Below are positions 14,025 to 15,442 of a stretch of DNA of 15,442 bases, in pieces. Source of the DNA: Desulfuromonadales bacterium (GTDB lineage Bacteria > Desulfobacterota > Desulfuromonadia > Desulfuromonadales > BM103). A program made the position numbers and the translations under genes. Each line of letters opens with the position of its first letter. Position 1 is the first letter of the stretch. The stretch covers positions 1 through 15,442 of the forward strand of contig JAOUDB010000021.1 of the NCBI GenBank assembly GCA_029859485.1, in the 5' to 3' direction. Below the pieces are notes generated by a model. It saw only the letters and a list, made by a program, of their open reading frames with translations, searched no databases and had not been told where the DNA came from.

Positions 14025-15434
14025 ATGACTATGGAAGTACAGGAAAATCATTTCGATGCGATCGTGATCGGTAGTGGTCCCGGTGGCGAGGGGGCGGCGA
14101 TCAAGCTGGCCAAGTCGGGCAAGTCTGTTGCCATTGTCGAGAATCATTTGCTGGTCGGTGGCGGTTGCACACACCTGGGGACCATCCCGAGTAAGAGTTT
14201 TATTCATGTGGTGCAGAAATACGCCGATGAAAAGAAAAATCGTCTTTTTGATCGCGGTCGCCATCCCGGCCGTGTGACCTGTGATGATCTGATGATTGCA
14301 ATGCAGAATGTGGTTGATAACCAGGTGCGCGATCGTGAGGATTTTTACGAGCGCAACGACATTACAATCATCGCAGGGCAGGCACGTTTTATCGATCCGC
14401 ATAATATTGAAATCTCTGATCTGGCCGGGAACATGCGCAACTGTTCAGCCGATTATTTTGTCATCGCGAGCGGTTCCCACCCTTATCATCCCGAAGATGT
14501 GCCTTTCGATGGCAACCGCGTGATGGACAGCGACACGATTCTGCAGATGAAGGAACTTCCTGCCACACTGACAGTTTATGGTGCCGGAGTGATCGGTTGC
14601 GAGTATGCTTCGGCGTTTAAGAATATCGGGGTCAAGGTCAATCTGGTCAACACCCGTGAACGTCTGCTCGAGTACCTTGATGACGAGATCAGCAGCGCTT
14701 TGAGTTACCACATGCGCGATGAGCAGGGGGTGATGATTCGTCAGAACGAGGAATACGAGCGGGTTGAAGTTCATGATCATGGTGTTGTCCTGCATTTGAA
14801 AACCGGCAAGGTGATCAAGTCGGACATGTTGTTGTGGGCCAACGGTCGCACCGGAAATTCTGAAGGGCTGGGTCTCGAAACGCTGGGGATTGAGCCTGAT
14901 CATCGTGGCAATATCAAGGTCAATGAGGCCTACCAGAGCGCTCAGCCGCATATCTACGCGGTGGGTGATATCGTTGGCTTCCCCAATCTGGCCAGCGCAG
15001 CCTACGACCAGGGGCGGTTCGCAGGGACGCATATCGCAGAAGGCTCTTGCGATGAGCGTCTGGTCAGGGATATCCCGACCGGTATTTACACGCTGCCGGA
15101 GATCAGCTGCCTCGGTGGTACGGAGCGCGAGTTGACCGAACAGAGAGTTCCCTACGAGGTGGGCCGTTCCTTCTTTCGCAACCTGGCCCGTGGTCAGATC
15201 ACTTCGCATAAAGCCGGCATGCTCAAAATACTTTTCCATCGCGAGACCTTGGAGATTCTTGGTATCCACTGTTTCGGTCACAATGCGACGGAGATTCTGC
15301 ATATTGGCCAGGCGATCATGGCCCAGCCGGCACCCAATAACAGCATCAAGTATTTCATCAATACGACCTTTAATTATCCAACCATGGCTGAAGCTTATCG
15401 GGTTGCCGCGCTGAACGGATACAATAGATTGTAA
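14025..15434 (+). CDS. sthA: Soluble pyridine nucleotide transhydrogenase
   Basis: A 469-residue flavoprotein that matches E. coli SthA along its full length. FAD is bound by the N-terminal [11 protein letters not shown] motif (15-25); [16 protein letters not shown] carries a single cysteine, as in other SthA proteins, instead of the CxxxxC redox pair of lipoamide dehydrogenase and mercuric reductase. The second nucleotide motif is [12 protein letters not shown], the second FAD segment is [21 protein letters not shown], and the C-terminal interface ends in [17 protein letters not shown]. The enzyme moves hydride between NADPH and NAD+ in the cytoplasm, usually to discharge excess NADPH. The start ATG 14025 has GAGAG upstream; another ATG two codons later is possible. 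It stands alone after the candidate small RNA. Confidence 0.96.
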   Translation: MTMEVQENHFDAIVIGSGPGGEGAAIKLAKSGKSVAIVENHLLVGGGCTHLGTIPSKSFIHVVQKYADEKKNRLFDRGRHPGRVTCDDLMIAMQNVVDNQVRDREDFYERNDITIIAGQARFIDPHNIEISDLAGNMRNCSADYFVIASGSHPYHPEDVPFDGNRVMDSDTILQMKELPATLTVYGAGVIGCEYASAFKNIGVKVNLVNTRERLLEYLDDEISSALSYHMRDEQGVMIRQNEEYERVEVHDHGVVLHLKTGKVIKSDMLLWANGRTGNSEGLGLETLGIEPDHRGNIKVNEAYQSAQPHIYAVGDIVGFPNLASAAYDQGRFAGTHIAEGSCDERLVRDIPTGIYTLPEISCLGGTERELTEQRVPYEVGRSFFRNLARGQITSHKAGMLKILFHRETLEILGIHCFGHNATEILHIGQAIMAQPAPNNSIKYFINTTFNYPTMAEAYRVAALNGYNRL

Positions 15435-15442
15435 AGCTATAA

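Noticed and set aside
14445..15302. 285-codon open frame opposite the transhydrogenase gene
   Set aside because: It is the antisense shadow of sthA, whose full-length family match is unambiguous.

Overview
This window looks like chromosomal DNA from a Desulfuromonadales-type bacterium (Desulfobacterota, the Geobacter/Desulfuromonas side). The clues are a selenocysteine-type peroxiredoxin, a LysR regulator of the kind often found near selenium genes, a DPSL/thioferritin-like ferritin, a PilZ protein and a soluble transhydrogenase. The taxonomic call is inference from gene content, not from a marker gene.

Layout. (1) 1-1781: a complete tRNA-Arg(ACG) with its terminator, then a divergent LysR regulator and a secreted single-domain rhodanese. 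A degraded 3' half-copy of the same tRNA follows, again ending in a terminator, so the LysR/rhodanese pair sits between direct repeats of tRNA sequence. (2) 1881-2788, plus strand: a small PPOX-family flavin protein and a DUF2177 membrane protein. (3) 2792-7398, minus strand: four overlapping genes (DUF1295 membrane reductase-like, FAD oxidoreductase, a DUF1365::cyclopropane-synthase-like fusion, DUF2878 membrane protein). A divergent secreted chalcone-isomerase-like protein (7592-8167) probably belongs to the same lipid-modification locus. Relatives of part of this set are linked to furan/branched fatty acid formation and singlet-oxygen or light stress in other proteobacteria. (4) 8180-11341, minus strand: an exported peroxiredoxin with an in-frame UGA at the peroxidatic position, a second PPOX-family protein, and a rifampin-phosphotransferase-like dikinase. 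(5) 11501-12004: a thioferritin-like ferritin, divergent from the peroxiredoxin. (6) 12005-14024: an AT-richer, gene-poor stretch holding a small cysteine-rich protein, a PilZ protein, a small zinc-ribbon-like protein, and an orphan promoter-hairpin-terminator unit that looks like a small RNA. (7) 14025-15434: SthA.

The common theme is oxidative stress and redox balance: Sec-peroxiredoxin, iron-storing thioferritin, flavin proteins, membrane lipid modification and NADPH/NADH exchange. The strongest individual observations are the selenocysteine peroxiredoxin with its putative SECIS hairpin, the fused lipid methyltransferase with an altered active-site residue, and the candidate small RNA with two CCUCCU motifs.
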